Source: Lachnoclostridium phytofermentans (GTDB lineage Bacteria; Bacillota; Clostridia; Lachnospirales; Lachnospiraceae). From it: a DNA stretch of 64,000 nucleotides. Shown piece by piece: positions 29,095 to 38,483 of the stretch. The stretch covers positions 1,627,001 to 1,691,000 of the forward strand of contig NZ_JPOF01000003.1 in assembly GCF_000733755.1 (NCBI RefSeq), in the 5' to 3' direction. The position numbers and the translations under genes are program-made. A model generated the notes under the pieces. The model saw nothing but the letters and a program-made list of their open reading frames with translations, ran no database searches and had not been told where the DNA came from. Numbering within the stretch: position 1 is the stretch's first letter; each line of letters opens with the position of its first letter.

Positions 29095-29313
29095 ATGAAG
29101 AAAGTAGTAAAATTAGAAAATTTAGATTGTGCAAATTGTGCAGCTAAGATGGAAGATGGAGTATCAAAGATTTCAGGTGTTGAGAAGGTAACAGTAAGCT
29201 TTCTTATGCAGAAGATGACAATCATTGCACCAGAGGAGCAGATGGAAGACATTTTAAAACAGGCAGAGAAAGTAATTCATAAAGTAGAGCCAGATGTTGT
29301 ATTAAAATTATAA
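29095..29313 (+). CDS. Heavy-metal-associated (HMA) domain protein
   Basis: A 72-aa ferredoxin-like metal-binding domain with the CxxC ligand pair in LDCANCAAKME, and a VEKVTVSFLMQKMTI core. It probably hands metal to the P-type ATPase encoded 90 bp downstream, whose own N-terminal HMA domain is missing, so the two genes look like a split transporter. Start ATG at 29095 after GAGGAG. Confidence 0.9.
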   Translation: MKKVVKLENLDCANCAAKMEDGVSKISGVEKVTVSFLMQKMTIIAPEEQMEDILKQAEKVIHKVEPDVVLKL

Positions 29314-29402
29314 TGTTTCGTTTAAGATACTTTGATTTTGAAATAATATAACTAACATAGATAAAAATAAAAGTAACATAGAAAAGGTGGGAGGTGGCTT
29401 CA

Positions 29403-31253
29403 GTGAATAAGCATAAAAAGAATTTAATTCGAATTATCATAAGTGCTGCAATATTCTTATTGGCAATTCTTTTACCATTGCCTAATATTGTAACCTTACT
29501 ATTATACATTGCTGCTTATTTAATTATTGGCTATGATGTTCTATGGAATGCGTTTCGTAACGTTATCCGGGGGCATGTATTGGATGAGAACTTTCTTATG
29601 TCAATCGCAACCATAGGTGCATTTGCTATAGCAAAATATGATGAGAGTATTTTTGTTATGCTATTTTATCAGGTAGGAGAACTCTTTCAGTCTTATGCAG
29701 TTGCTCAATCTCGTAAGTCTATTACAGCGTTAATGGATATACGACCAGATTATGCGAACGTAATAAAAGATGGGGAAGTGAAGGTAGTAGATCCAGAAGA
29801 GGTCATGCCAGGAGATCGAATCTTAATTAAACCTGGTGAAAAGATTCCACTAGATGGTAAGATTGTGGTTGGCCAGACCTCCATTAATACGAGTGCCCTT
29901 ACTGGTGAGTCACTTCCTAGAGAATCTTTAGTAGGAGATGAAGTAATTAGTGGATGTATTAATTTGAATGGTACAATCGAGGTAGAAGTAACAAAAGAAT
30001 TCGAAGAATCTACGGTTTCTAAAATTCTAGAACTTGTAGAAAGTGCTAGTGATCGTAAGGCAAAAAGCGAAGCGTTTATTACGAAATTTGCGAAGTATTA
30101 TACTCCTTCCGTAGTTATCTTTGCAGCTTTATTAGCAGTAATACCGCCAATATTTGTACCAGGTGCTTTATTTTCCGATTGGTTATATCGTGCTCTTATT
30201 TTCTTAGTTGTGTCCTGTCCATGCGCTCTTGTAATTTCAATTCCGCTTGGATTCTTTGGAGGCATTGGTGGTGCTTCTAAGAAGGGTATCTTAATCAAAG
30301 GTAGTAATTATCTAGAGTCGTTATCGAAAGTCACAGCAATCGCATTTGATAAGACTGGTACCTTAACAAAGGGTAACTTTGTTGTCCACGATATTGTAAC
30401 GAATTCTGTAACAAAAGAGAATTTATTAGAAGTAGCTGCGCTTGCTGAAAGCCATTCAAGTCATCCAATTGCAGCATCGATACGAGCTGCATTTGGAAAA
30501 GAGCTTTCTATGGACCGCATCCGCGAAGTACAAGAAATCGCCGGTTTTGGTATTTCTGCAATAGTAGATGGACAGCAGGTTTATGCAGGAAATGCTAAGT
30601 TGATGGCAGAACAAAAAATTGAAATAAAGCAGCTATCAAAAGTAAAACCAATAGGTACTACGATTCATGTTGCTATCGATGGTAATTATGCAGGATATCT
30701 CGAAATACGTGACGAAATAAAACCAACGAGTAAGGCTGCAATAAAAGATTTAAGAAACAGTGGAGTGAACTCCCTTGTAATGTTAACAGGAGATGCAAAA
30801 GTTGTTGGTGAGGCAATTGCAAGTGAGTTATCCCTAGATCATGCATATACGGAATTACTTCCAGCAGATAAGGTAGAGAAATTTGAAGAGATGTTAGCAA
30901 AACGTGGTGAGAAAGACCAGCTTGCATTTGTTGGTGATGGCATTAATGATGCACCTGTTCTTGCCAGAGCAGATGTAGGAATTGCAATGGGTGGTCTTGG
31001 TTCGGATGCAGCTATTGAGGCAGCAGATGTTGTTATCATGGATGATGATCCACAGAAGTTGGCAACTGCAATAAGAATTGCACGTAAAACGATTCGAATT
31101 GTAAAACAGAACATTATCTTTGCACTTGGCGTGAAAGGCATTATCTTAATCCTTGGAGCGATTGGATTGTCTAATATGTGGGAAGCTGTGTTTGCAGACG
31201 TTGGTGTTTCTGTGATTGCGATATTAAATTCTATTAGAGCGTTGAAAGATTAG
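29403..31253 (+). CDS. Heavy-metal P1B-type ATPase (Zn/Cd/Pb exporter type)
   Basis: A 616-aa metal-pumping ATPase. It has about six to eight membrane segments and the metal-site motif VVSCPCALVIS. The A-domain TGES, phosphorylation motif DKTGT, SHPIA histidine motif and GDGINDAPVLARADVG hinge are all present. CPC with an upstream HMA protein fits the ZntA/CadA class; strict metal specificity is inferred. It lacks an N-terminal HMA domain. I start at GTG 29403 after GGGAGG. Confidence 0.92.
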   Translation: MNKHKKNLIRIIISAAIFLLAILLPLPNIVTLLLYIAAYLIIGYDVLWNAFRNVIRGHVLDENFLMSIATIGAFAIAKYDESIFVMLFYQVGELFQSYAVAQSRKSITALMDIRPDYANVIKDGEVKVVDPEEVMPGDRILIKPGEKIPLDGKIVVGQTSINTSALTGESLPRESLVGDEVISGCINLNGTIEVEVTKEFEESTVSKILELVESASDRKAKSEAFITKFAKYYTPSVVIFAALLAVIPPIFVPGALFSDWLYRALIFLVVSCPCALVISIPLGFFGGIGGASKKGILIKGSNYLESLSKVTAIAFDKTGTLTKGNFVVHDIVTNSVTKENLLEVAALAESHSSHPIAASIRAAFGKELSMDRIREVQEIAGFGISAIVDGQQVYAGNAKLMAEQKIEIKQLSKVKPIGTTIHVAIDGNYAGYLEIRDEIKPTSKAAIKDLRNSGVNSLVMLTGDAKVVGEAIASELSLDHAYTELLPADKVEKFEEMLAKRGEKDQLAFVGDGINDAPVLARADVGIAMGGLGSDAAIEAADVVIMDDDPQKLATAIRIARKTIRIVKQNIIFALGVKGIILILGAIGLSNMWEAVFADVGVSVIAILNSIRALKD

Positions 31254-31337
31254 TATTTTCGTTTAGATGAGACTTTATTTTATTATGTATAATGATATAG
31301 TCAGATTTATTTTTCTAAATTATTCTGTTTAAGTAAG

Positions 31338-31380
31338 AACCCTAGATTATTTGTATAGGATACAAATGATCTAGGGTTTT
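31338..31380 (+). terminator. Terminator after the P-type ATPase
   Basis: AACCCTAGATTATTTGTA pairs with TACAAATGATCTAGGGTT across a 5-nt loop, followed by T4. Confidence 0.88.
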
Positions 31381-31521
31381 AGTATTTGATTTCTTAAGAA
31401 TACAACTGGTTAATTTAGGTTATTTGCAGTATAATAAATTTAAGATAAACCTCAGAATATAGCGATGTATTAAATTCTTAATTTTAGTTTCATTAAGGGT
31501 AAAACAGGAGAGAAATTTTAG

Positions 31522-31974
31522 ATGAGTAGAAGTGAAAAGGCAATATTTACGAATATGTGTATGATTACATATGAGGATAAAATACTAGTTCAGGACCGTA
31601 AGAATAAAGATTGGCCAGGGATAACATTCCCTGGAGGACATGTAGAAGAAAAGGAATCCTTTGTAAAGTCTGTTATTCGAGAGGTCAAAGAAGAGACAGG
31701 ACTTAGTATTAAGAATCCTATTCTTTGTGGGATAAAACAATTCCAAACAAAGGAAGAAGAACGATATATCGTTCTATTCTATAAAGCAAGTCAGTTTGAG
31801 GGTGAATTAAGATCCTCGGAAGAAGGAGAAGTTTTCTTTATCTCTCGTGCTGATCTAACTAATTATGTTCTGGCAGAGGATTTTGAACAGATGATAGAGG
31901 TGTTTGAGTCAGAGGATTTGAGTGAGTGTTATTATCATAAATCTGGGGGTGAGTGGAAGCTAGGGTTACTATAG
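31522..31974 (+). CDS. Nudix hydrolase (MutT-like)
   Basis: A 150-aa pyrophosphohydrolase with a complete Nudix box, starting GGHVEEKESF and ending REVKEETGL. The N-terminal MCMITYEDKILVQDRK and the DWPGITFPGG segment resemble 8-oxo-dGTP diphosphatases, so nucleotide sanitation is a reasonable guess. AGGAGAG upstream. Single gene. Confidence 0.87.
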   Translation: MSRSEKAIFTNMCMITYEDKILVQDRKNKDWPGITFPGGHVEEKESFVKSVIREVKEETGLSIKNPILCGIKQFQTKEEERYIVLFYKASQFEGELRSSEEGEVFFISRADLTNYVLAEDFEQMIEVFESEDLSECYYHKSGGEWKLGLL

Positions 31975-32087
31975 GTGAAACGTGGTATTTGAAGTTATAT
32001 CTATAAAATTATACATGCTTTCATTATCGAGGGATGGTGCTAAAGCAGTTTTTTTGAGAACAATGTGTAGATAGGAGTATAATAACT

Positions 32088-32978
32088 ATGGAGAATTTAA
32101 GAACAAGTGATTCGAATATAATAACCAGGGATTACTTTGACTCATTGTTAATTGAAATGAGACATATCGACTCAATAATACCATCAACAACACTAGAGCT
32201 TTATGGAGAAAGATTTGACACCCCTATCATGATGGCAGCTTTGTCACACCTAAATAAGGTAAGAGAAAATGGTATGGTGGAAATGGCAAAAGGAGCTTTC
32301 CTTGCAAATGCTGTGAATTGGGCTGGTATGGGAGAGGAAGAGGAATTAGAGGAAATTACTTCAACTGGAGCCAAAATAATTAAAATTATAAAACCTTATG
32401 CGGATAATCAAATCATTTTTAAGAAGATAGAACATGCAAAAAAATGTGGGGTGCTGGCAGTTGGAATTGACGTAGATCATGCTTTTTCCGGTAATGGAAA
32501 ATATGATAATGTGTTAGGCCATCCGATGACTTCAAAATCTTTGGATGAAATCAAAGAGTTTGTAAAATCAACGAATTTGCCATTCATCATAAAAGGTGTG
32601 CTTAGTGAGCAAGATACGATAAAATGCCTGGAAGCAGGAGTTAGAGGGATAGTAGTTTCACACCACCATGGAATTATGAATTATGCGGTGCCACCACTAA
32701 GAATTCTTCCTAAAATAGCTTCTATTGTAAATAAACATATTCCTATTTTTGTGGATTGTGGTGTTGTTAGTGGAATGGATGTCTTCAAAGCATTGGCACT
32801 AGGAGCAAGTGCAGTATCTGCAGGTAGAATAATCATGGACCCGCTATCAAGAGAAGGTGCAAATGGGGTAAAGGAAACGATAGTAAAAATGACTGAGGAA
32901 CTGGCAGGTGTTATGGCACGTACATGCTCTCCTGATATTAATCATATTGATTCCTCCGTTATTTGGAATAGAGATTAA
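32088..32978 (+). CDS. FMN-dependent alpha-hydroxy-acid oxidase-like protein
   Basis: A 296-aa TIM-barrel flavoprotein related to lactate oxidase/dehydrogenase. Recognisable parts are TPIMMAALSHLNK near the N terminus, LPFIIKGVLSEQDTIKCLEAGVRGIVVSHHHG (substrate/catalytic-His region, variant of SNHGGRQ) and the FMN-phosphate motif FVDCGVVSGMDVFKALALGASAVSAGR. It is shorter than canonical enzymes (about 360 aa), so the physiological substrate is uncertain. It is followed by a sugar-isomerase-like gene after 58 bp, perhaps a small catabolic operon. Confidence 0.82.
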   Translation: MENLRTSDSNIITRDYFDSLLIEMRHIDSIIPSTTLELYGERFDTPIMMAALSHLNKVRENGMVEMAKGAFLANAVNWAGMGEEEELEEITSTGAKIIKIIKPYADNQIIFKKIEHAKKCGVLAVGIDVDHAFSGNGKYDNVLGHPMTSKSLDEIKEFVKSTNLPFIIKGVLSEQDTIKCLEAGVRGIVVSHHHGIMNYAVPPLRILPKIASIVNKHIPIFVDCGVVSGMDVFKALALGASAVSAGRIIMDPLSREGANGVKETIVKMTEELAGVMARTCSPDINHIDSSVIWNRD

Positions 32979-33036
32979 CATAAAAAGTTGATTTATTGTT
33001 TGGATTGGTGTTTATATGAAAGGAAGGAGAATTATT

Positions 33037-33873
33037 ATGAGAATTGGTGGTGGAATAGAAAAACCATATTCTAATCCCCAAGAATGGTATCAGTTGGTGA
33101 ATGAGCTTGGTTACCGGGCTGTGCTTTCACCGATTGATTATAGGGCGAGTCAGGACGAAAAGAGAGATTATCTTCAATGTGTGAAAGAGCATGACTTGAT
33201 TATAGGTGAAGTAGGGGCATGGAAAAATGCAATCGCATTAGATGAGTTGGAAAGAAGAGAGGCTCTTACCTATTGTAAAAACCAACTGGCTTTGGCAGAA
33301 GAACTTGGGGCGAACTGCTGTGTTAATATCTCCGGTAGCCGTGGAGAATTATGGGATGGGTGCTATAAGGAAAATTATCAAAGCGATACCTATGCACTCG
33401 TTGTGGATAGCATCCGCGAGATTATTGATGCAGTAAAACCAACGAGAACCTACTACACAATTGAACCAATGCCATGGATGGTTCCGGATTCTCCAGAGGA
33501 ATATTTAAAGTTAATCCAGGATGTAGACCGCAGTGCATTTGGAGTACATCTTGATTTTGTTAACATGATAAACTGTCCAAAGCGCTATACATACCATGAG
33601 GAATTTATCAAAGAGTGTTTTGAAAAGTTAGGACCGATGATTAAGAGCATTCATGGAAAAGATGTATGGATGGAAAATAAATTTACAACACTGATTCATG
33701 AAACTATGCCAGGAAAAGGAATACTTAATTATCAATTGATTACGCGTTTATGTGAACGATTAGGAACGGACACAACACTATTTGTTGAACATTTGCCGGA
33801 TTTTGAAAGTTATAAAAAGGCTGCAGAATATGTGAGGAAACAAGCGATGCTTGCAGGGGTATCTCTACCATAA
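33037..33873 (+). CDS. Sugar phosphate isomerase/epimerase family TIM-barrel protein
   Basis: A 278-aa xylose-isomerase-like barrel. Metal/substrate-binding positions typical of the family are seen in YYTIEPMPWM, GVHLDFVNMINCP and IKSIHGKDVWM. The start at 33037 follows AAGGAAGGAG; the in-frame ATG at 33016 precedes that site. Substrate unknown. It probably shares a transcript with the FMN oxidase-like gene. Confidence 0.85.
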   Translation: MRIGGGIEKPYSNPQEWYQLVNELGYRAVLSPIDYRASQDEKRDYLQCVKEHDLIIGEVGAWKNAIALDELERREALTYCKNQLALAEELGANCCVNISGSRGELWDGCYKENYQSDTYALVVDSIREIIDAVKPTRTYYTIEPMPWMVPDSPEEYLKLIQDVDRSAFGVHLDFVNMINCPKRYTYHEEFIKECFEKLGPMIKSIHGKDVWMENKFTTLIHETMPGKGILNYQLITRLCERLGTDTTLFVEHLPDFESYKKAAEYVRKQAMLAGVSLP

Positions 33874-33970
33874 AGTATGAAATAGATGACATAGAAAGAA
33901 AAAAACACTTCAAACATTCAAAATAAATAACTTAACAAGAGGGCTATGATTGATATCATAATTCATATTC

Positions 33971-34012
33971 AAAAAAAGAAGACATGGTAAACTTACCAGT
34001 GTCTTCTTTTTT
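33971..34012. terminator. Bidirectional terminator
   Basis: GAAGACATGGTAA/TTACCAGTGTCTTC-type hairpin with an A-run on the left and a T-run on the right, between convergent genes. Confidence 0.88.
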
Positions 34013-34045
34013 GAACTTCATGTTAAAAAATCTACCTGCATAGCT

Positions 34046-36196
34046 TTAAGGTATTACATATGGATCCGTAGAACTAAGAGGGACTCCATCATTACCACTT
34101 TGTATTACTGTAATAACATCACCAGAATTCAATTCTTCAATCGGTGCACTTAGCATGGAACGATTAATAAATGTTGTTTCATAAACCGTATCATTAACCT
34201 GAATTTTGCTATATGGAGTGAAGTTACTACCCGTTACTACGATGCTTGCACTTACTTCTTCTTCCGTGCCTTCATTTTCCGCAGGTGCGGGTACAAAGTG
34301 AGCTTCCGTAATTTTAATAGGGACTGTGCCCATCTTTAGTTCTGTCTTGGTGTATGGATTTGTTCCATTAAAGCATTCCAAGTCACCATACAACATATCA
34401 TATTCAAGAATCTTTAGCTCCTCTAAATAGATATCAGAATCCTTTTGAGTTTGATGAAGCTTTGTAATCAATCCATTGTGAATATCAAGAAGATCGAGGA
34501 CATGTGCAGATAATTGGTAAGCTTCTAAATCCTCATCGTGTGTCGGCATATCGAAGTTACTCCATACGATATACTCCGTTTGAAATAAGGTGCCATTCGT
34601 TAAATCAGTATCCTCAAGCTGAAAACCTGGGAGGTGATCACCATACATCACGAGAATCGTTTCTTCCCCTCGTGAGGATAAAACATCGATTAACTCTCCG
34701 ATAAACTCATCCATTTCTTTGATTTGATTTGTATAATAAAGGAGTGGGTAATATAAACTATCAGAAAGGTCTTCACTTAATGTTAAGTCTATTCGTGGAT
34801 TCTCTATAAGAGCACTATCAGGATAGCTTCCATGGCCTTGAACCGAGATAGCATAAATCAAGTCTTGATTTTTGGTGGTATTAAGTACCTGAATAATTTC
34901 TGGTGTAAGAACCTTATCCTTTGCCCAATTATTTGGTGTACGTTCTATATCTTGCATGTATTCAATTGAAGTATACGTATCAAAACCTAACTGAGAAAAT
35001 ACAGTATTACGGTCGTAAAAAGTACCAACATTGTTATGCATTGCATGAGCGCTATATCCCAGCGATTTTAAATTAAAGGAAAGGCTTTCACAAGATGTCT
35101 TTTGTAAAATAGTTTTATATGGATATTCTCCAGGCCCAAAAAAGTCAAGGTTCATCCCAGTGATAACTTCAAATTCTGTGTTCGCTGTTCCTGCACCAAC
35201 GCTTGGAACGCTTAGATATCCGCTTGAGAACTTTTCTTTTAATGCTCTAAAATTAGGTATCGGATCTTCGGTAAAGGTAACCCCTTTGATGTGTGTAGGA
35301 TCAAAAAAAGATTCCAATTGTAAAAATATAATATTAGGTGTATCTTTTGAAGCTACCGTAATACCACCTGACGCAGAAAGGTCAATTGGTGGTACCTCCG
35401 TCGGGGTCGGAATCGGTGAAGGTGTGACTGTTGGTTCTGGTACTGCTGTAGGTGAAATATCAGCAGATTTAATTACCTTTCCCTGTTCTACTCCTTCTAC
35501 GATTGTATTCACAACCTCTGTGGAATACATATCTGGTTTATCAATACCGGTGTTTATAACGCTGTTAACAAAACAATAAGGAAGACCATACTGGTGATAT
35601 GCATTTGCAAGATTACCGAAATTTGTAGCCAAGAGGTTGGTCTTAAGCCCGAGTTCAGTTAACAAAGTTGCAGAAACTAAGGTTACTGCAAAGAAGACTG
35701 TTATCTTTACTAATGGTAAACGGGTGTCATAACGCTTGGCTTTTTTCCAAACGATAACACAGGAAAGAATAGCAAGCACGATACCAATACCAATTAGCAC
35801 TAAATGAAACCATTTCAAATAATATTGCCAGATCTGAAGAGCAGATTTCATTAATGTGATATCAACAGCGGTAAATGGTGTAGTTCTAAATTGTAAAAGT
35901 ATAAAATCAGTAACGCCAATGATAGCCCAAGCAAGAGAAACTAAAAAATAAACAAACCATCTTCTCTTAAAGAATAGTGCAATTGATAGTGTTACTAAGA
36001 TAATAGTGGTATTATATAGAAATACCAAAGGATTCGTAAATAAATAAGCAATGGCCTTAAACACAGAGCGTCGCGACATAACTTCAACAAAGATGTTGAG
36101 AGCTAGGGCTAAAAGCACACACTGTAAAAGTGGTTGCTTACACTTAGTCTTTAGTGACTCGAGTATGGGTTTCGCATTCTGTGATATGAATTTCAT
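34046..36196 (-). CDS. LtaS-like sulfatase-family membrane protein with C-terminal TIG-like domain
   Basis: A 716-aa lipoteichoic-acid-synthase-type phosphoglycerol transferase or related sulfatase. Five N-terminal membrane segments lead to a Pro/Thr-rich linker (residues about 240-275), then the extracellular alkaline-phosphatase-fold domain. The domain has the nucleophile Thr in AGTANTEFEVITG, VQGHGSYPDS and VMYGDHLPG. The last 100 residues look like an IPT/TIG immunoglobulin-like fold (VTGSNFTPYSKIQVNDTVYET), which is unusual for classical LtaS. Likely role: polymerising or modifying a surface glycerophosphate polymer. Single gene. Confidence 0.87.
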   Translation of the reverse strand: MKFISQNAKPILESLKTKCKQPLLQCVLLALALNIFVEVMSRRSVFKAIAYLFTNPLVFLYNTTIILVTLSIALFFKRRWFVYFLVSLAWAIIGVTDFILLQFRTTPFTAVDITLMKSALQIWQYYLKWFHLVLIGIGIVLAILSCVIVWKKAKRYDTRLPLVKITVFFAVTLVSATLLTELGLKTNLLATNFGNLANAYHQYGLPYCFVNSVINTGIDKPDMYSTEVVNTIVEGVEQGKVIKSADISPTAVPEPTVTPSPIPTPTEVPPIDLSASGGITVASKDTPNIIFLQLESFFDPTHIKGVTFTEDPIPNFRALKEKFSSGYLSVPSVGAGTANTEFEVITGMNLDFFGPGEYPYKTILQKTSCESLSFNLKSLGYSAHAMHNNVGTFYDRNTVFSQLGFDTYTSIEYMQDIERTPNNWAKDKVLTPEIIQVLNTTKNQDLIYAISVQGHGSYPDSALIENPRIDLTLSEDLSDSLYYPLLYYTNQIKEMDEFIGELIDVLSSRGEETILVMYGDHLPGFQLEDTDLTNGTLFQTEYIVWSNFDMPTHDEDLEAYQLSAHVLDLLDIHNGLITKLHQTQKDSDIYLEELKILEYDMLYGDLECFNGTNPYTKTELKMGTVPIKITEAHFVPAPAENEGTEEEVSASIVVTGSNFTPYSKIQVNDTVYETTFINRSMLSAPIEELNSGDVITVIQSGNDGVPLSSTDPYVIP

Positions 36197-36775
36197 ATAC
36201 TTGCCTCCAAAAAGTTGCAGTGAGATTAATAAGTGTCTGTTAGGAAAGTCTTTTCTTAATTGTATTATTTCTCAATGTTAGGAAATGAATGTAAAAAATA
36301 TCCTATCATTTTATGCTACAACAGTTTATCACATTTAGAAAAAAAATCAATAGCGCAATTCTTAAGAATTTTTAAGTTATTATAACAAAATATAGGGCAT
36401 TTTCACAAAGGGAGATGGAAGGATATTCTCTACTGCAGACTTAGGGGTATTTTGGACTTTAACAGTCTAAAATAATATATTATTCGTACGAGATTAAATT
36501 TAGTTACACTAAGTTCTAAAATTCATACAAAGTTAATGTTCTTGATATAATATTTATAATAGATTAAGAAAATAATTAAAAAAATCATTGGTGACATATT
36601 GAAGAATTGGTTTCTTTTTCATATAATATATAAACCATTATAAAATAGAGTATCTACTACTAATTTGGTTTTCAGAATATTTTACTTGAAATATTTAGAA
36701 AAAAGCTGTAAAATCTTAACTTAGTGTGGGTGCTAGATTAACACTAAGGGTATATCAGTTTGAGGGAGAGCAAAA
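36197..36775. other. 579-bp divergent intergenic region
   Basis: An AT-rich gap between the LtaS-like gene and truA, with no credible ORF. An inverted repeat CTTAGTGT/ACACTAAG (36720-36727 and 36741-36748) sits about 30 bp before truA. I see no clear consensus promoter for either gene. Confidence 0.45.
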
Positions 36776-37570
36776 ATGCCTAGTGAAATGGATAGAAAGC
36801 GCAATATAAAACTAACCATAAGCTACGATGGGACAAACTATAGCGGTTGGCAGAGACTTCCTAAGGCAACGATAGGTGATAGATCAATACAAGGGTTACT
36901 AGAAGGATTGCTATCTGAAGTTTTGCTAGAACCAATTAAGCTGATTGGCTCAGGCCGCACAGATGCAGGGGTGCATGCTCTTGGACAGGTGGCGAATTTT
37001 TATTCCCGCTCCAATCTCGACGAAAATATTATAAGACAAAAGATGAATCAAGTTCTTCCGGAGGATATTAAGATAATCGAAGTGAATGAAGCTCCTTTCC
37101 ATTTTCATTCCCGCTTCGATGCGGTAGAGAAAGTCTATCAGTATATCATAGATACCAGAGAACGGGAAAATGTTTTTATTCGTAAATATTCCTATCCTTG
37201 TGGCAAAGTTTTGGATTTGGATGCAATGAGGCAAGCAGCAAACTTACTCATTGGTACGATGGATTATAAGAGTTTCTGTACAGATCGAAGGGATGGTAAA
37301 TCAACTATCCGTACGATATCTGAAATAACGATAGAAGAACTGCGACAGAATAGAAATCAACAGGGTGTTATTCTTACGTTTCGTGGAAATGGATTTTTAC
37401 ATCATATGATACGTATACTTTCTGGGACGCTGTTGGAGGTTGGAATACAAGAGAGAAGTGTGCAGAGTGTAGGGCAGGCTATTTTAGGGAAAAAGCGAGA
37501 ATATGCTGGTATAACTCTGTATCCACAAGGGTTATTTTTAAAACAAGTTATCTATGAAAAAAATAGATAA
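36776..37570 (+). CDS. truA: tRNA pseudouridine(38-40) synthase
   Basis: Converts uridines 38-40 of the tRNA anticodon arm to pseudouridine. The catalytic Asp lies in GSGRTDAGVHALGQV, and SYDGTNYSGWQ at the N terminus and GNGFLHHMIRILSGTLLEVG near the C terminus are family blocks. 264 aa, usual length. Alone rather than in the usual ribosomal-protein/ecf cluster. Confidence 0.95.
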   Translation: MPSEMDRKRNIKLTISYDGTNYSGWQRLPKATIGDRSIQGLLEGLLSEVLLEPIKLIGSGRTDAGVHALGQVANFYSRSNLDENIIRQKMNQVLPEDIKIIEVNEAPFHFHSRFDAVEKVYQYIIDTRERENVFIRKYSYPCGKVLDLDAMRQAANLLIGTMDYKSFCTDRRDGKSTIRTISEITIEELRQNRNQQGVILTFRGNGFLHHMIRILSGTLLEVGIQERSVQSVGQAILGKKREYAGITLYPQGLFLKQVIYEKNR

Positions 37571-37786
37571 TGCTTAGGTTAATACTTAGGTTAACGTAAT
37601 GGTGCGAGGGTGAATAATTAATGGTGGGTTGCAACTATAGACAAAAGATGCCATCATTTTAAATATTTTATGATAAATAGGTTCTTATTATAGGTATAAA
37701 TTCCTTGAATTTACAAACAATATAGTCATAGCAATATTTTAGTGACAAGCATCTTAGATTGAGAAGTAAATGGAGGAATATGCTAC

Positions 37787-38332
37787 ATGAAAGCAACAGG
37801 TATCGTACGACGCATAGATGACTTAGGAAGAGTGGTTATCCCAAAGGAAATTAGAAGAACATTACGTATTCGTGAAGGAGATCCATTAGAAATTTTTACA
37901 GACCGCGAAGGAGAAATTATTTTAAAGAAATATTCTCCAATCGGTGAGTTGGGACAGTTCGCGAAACAATATGCGGATTCTATCGGTCATACGACTGGTC
38001 ATATTGTAGCTATTACAGACAAAGATCAGTTTATTGCAATTGCTGGTTCTGCGAAAAAGGATTGGGTAACAAAACCAATTAGTAAAGAGCTTGAGGCATT
38101 AATTAATGATCGCGAAACAGTAGCTGCTGCGAAAGAAGAAAAAGGATTTATCCGTGTTTGCTCTGATGATGAAGATATTGCCTATGAAGTTATTGCACCA
38201 ATTATTTGTGAAGGTGATGCTATCGGAGCAGTATTAATTCTTACAAGAGATGCAAAGACAAAGCTTGGCGAAGTTGAGAATAAACTTGCTGCTACAGCAG
38301 CTGCATTCCTTGGAAGACAGATGGAGAACTAA
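37787..38332 (+). CDS. spoVT: Stage V sporulation protein T
   Basis: A forespore transcription factor of 181 aa. The N-terminal AbrB swapped-hairpin DNA-binding domain is MKATGIVRRIDDLGRVVIPKEIRRTLRIREGD; residues 60-180 are a GAF-like domain. In Bacillus it tunes SigG-dependent genes. GGAGGAAT upstream. A palindromic terminator follows at 38372. Confidence 0.96.
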   Translation: MKATGIVRRIDDLGRVVIPKEIRRTLRIREGDPLEIFTDREGEIILKKYSPIGELGQFAKQYADSIGHTTGHIVAITDKDQFIAIAGSAKKDWVTKPISKELEALINDRETVAAAKEEKGFIRVCSDDEDIAYEVIAPIICEGDAIGAVLILTRDAKTKLGEVENKLAATAAAFLGRQMEN

Positions 38333-38371
38333 TCTCTTAGTGAAAATAAAATAAGACAGGTTAGACATATA

Positions 38372-38434
38372 AGCGGAGAAATTACCTTGCTATGCCCGGG
38401 CATAGTAAAAAAAGGTTAATTCCTCCGCTTTTTT
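38372..38434 (+). terminator. Terminator of spoVT
   Basis: AGCGGAG (38372) pairs with CTCCGCT (38423-38429) around an inner ACCTT/AAGGT stem and a 16-bp palindrome CTATGCCCGGGCATAG. A T-run follows. Confidence 0.88.
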
Positions 38435-38483
38435 CGTGTGGTTATATTTCTTTGGTCATACTACGGTTTTAGAAAGGGTTTTT

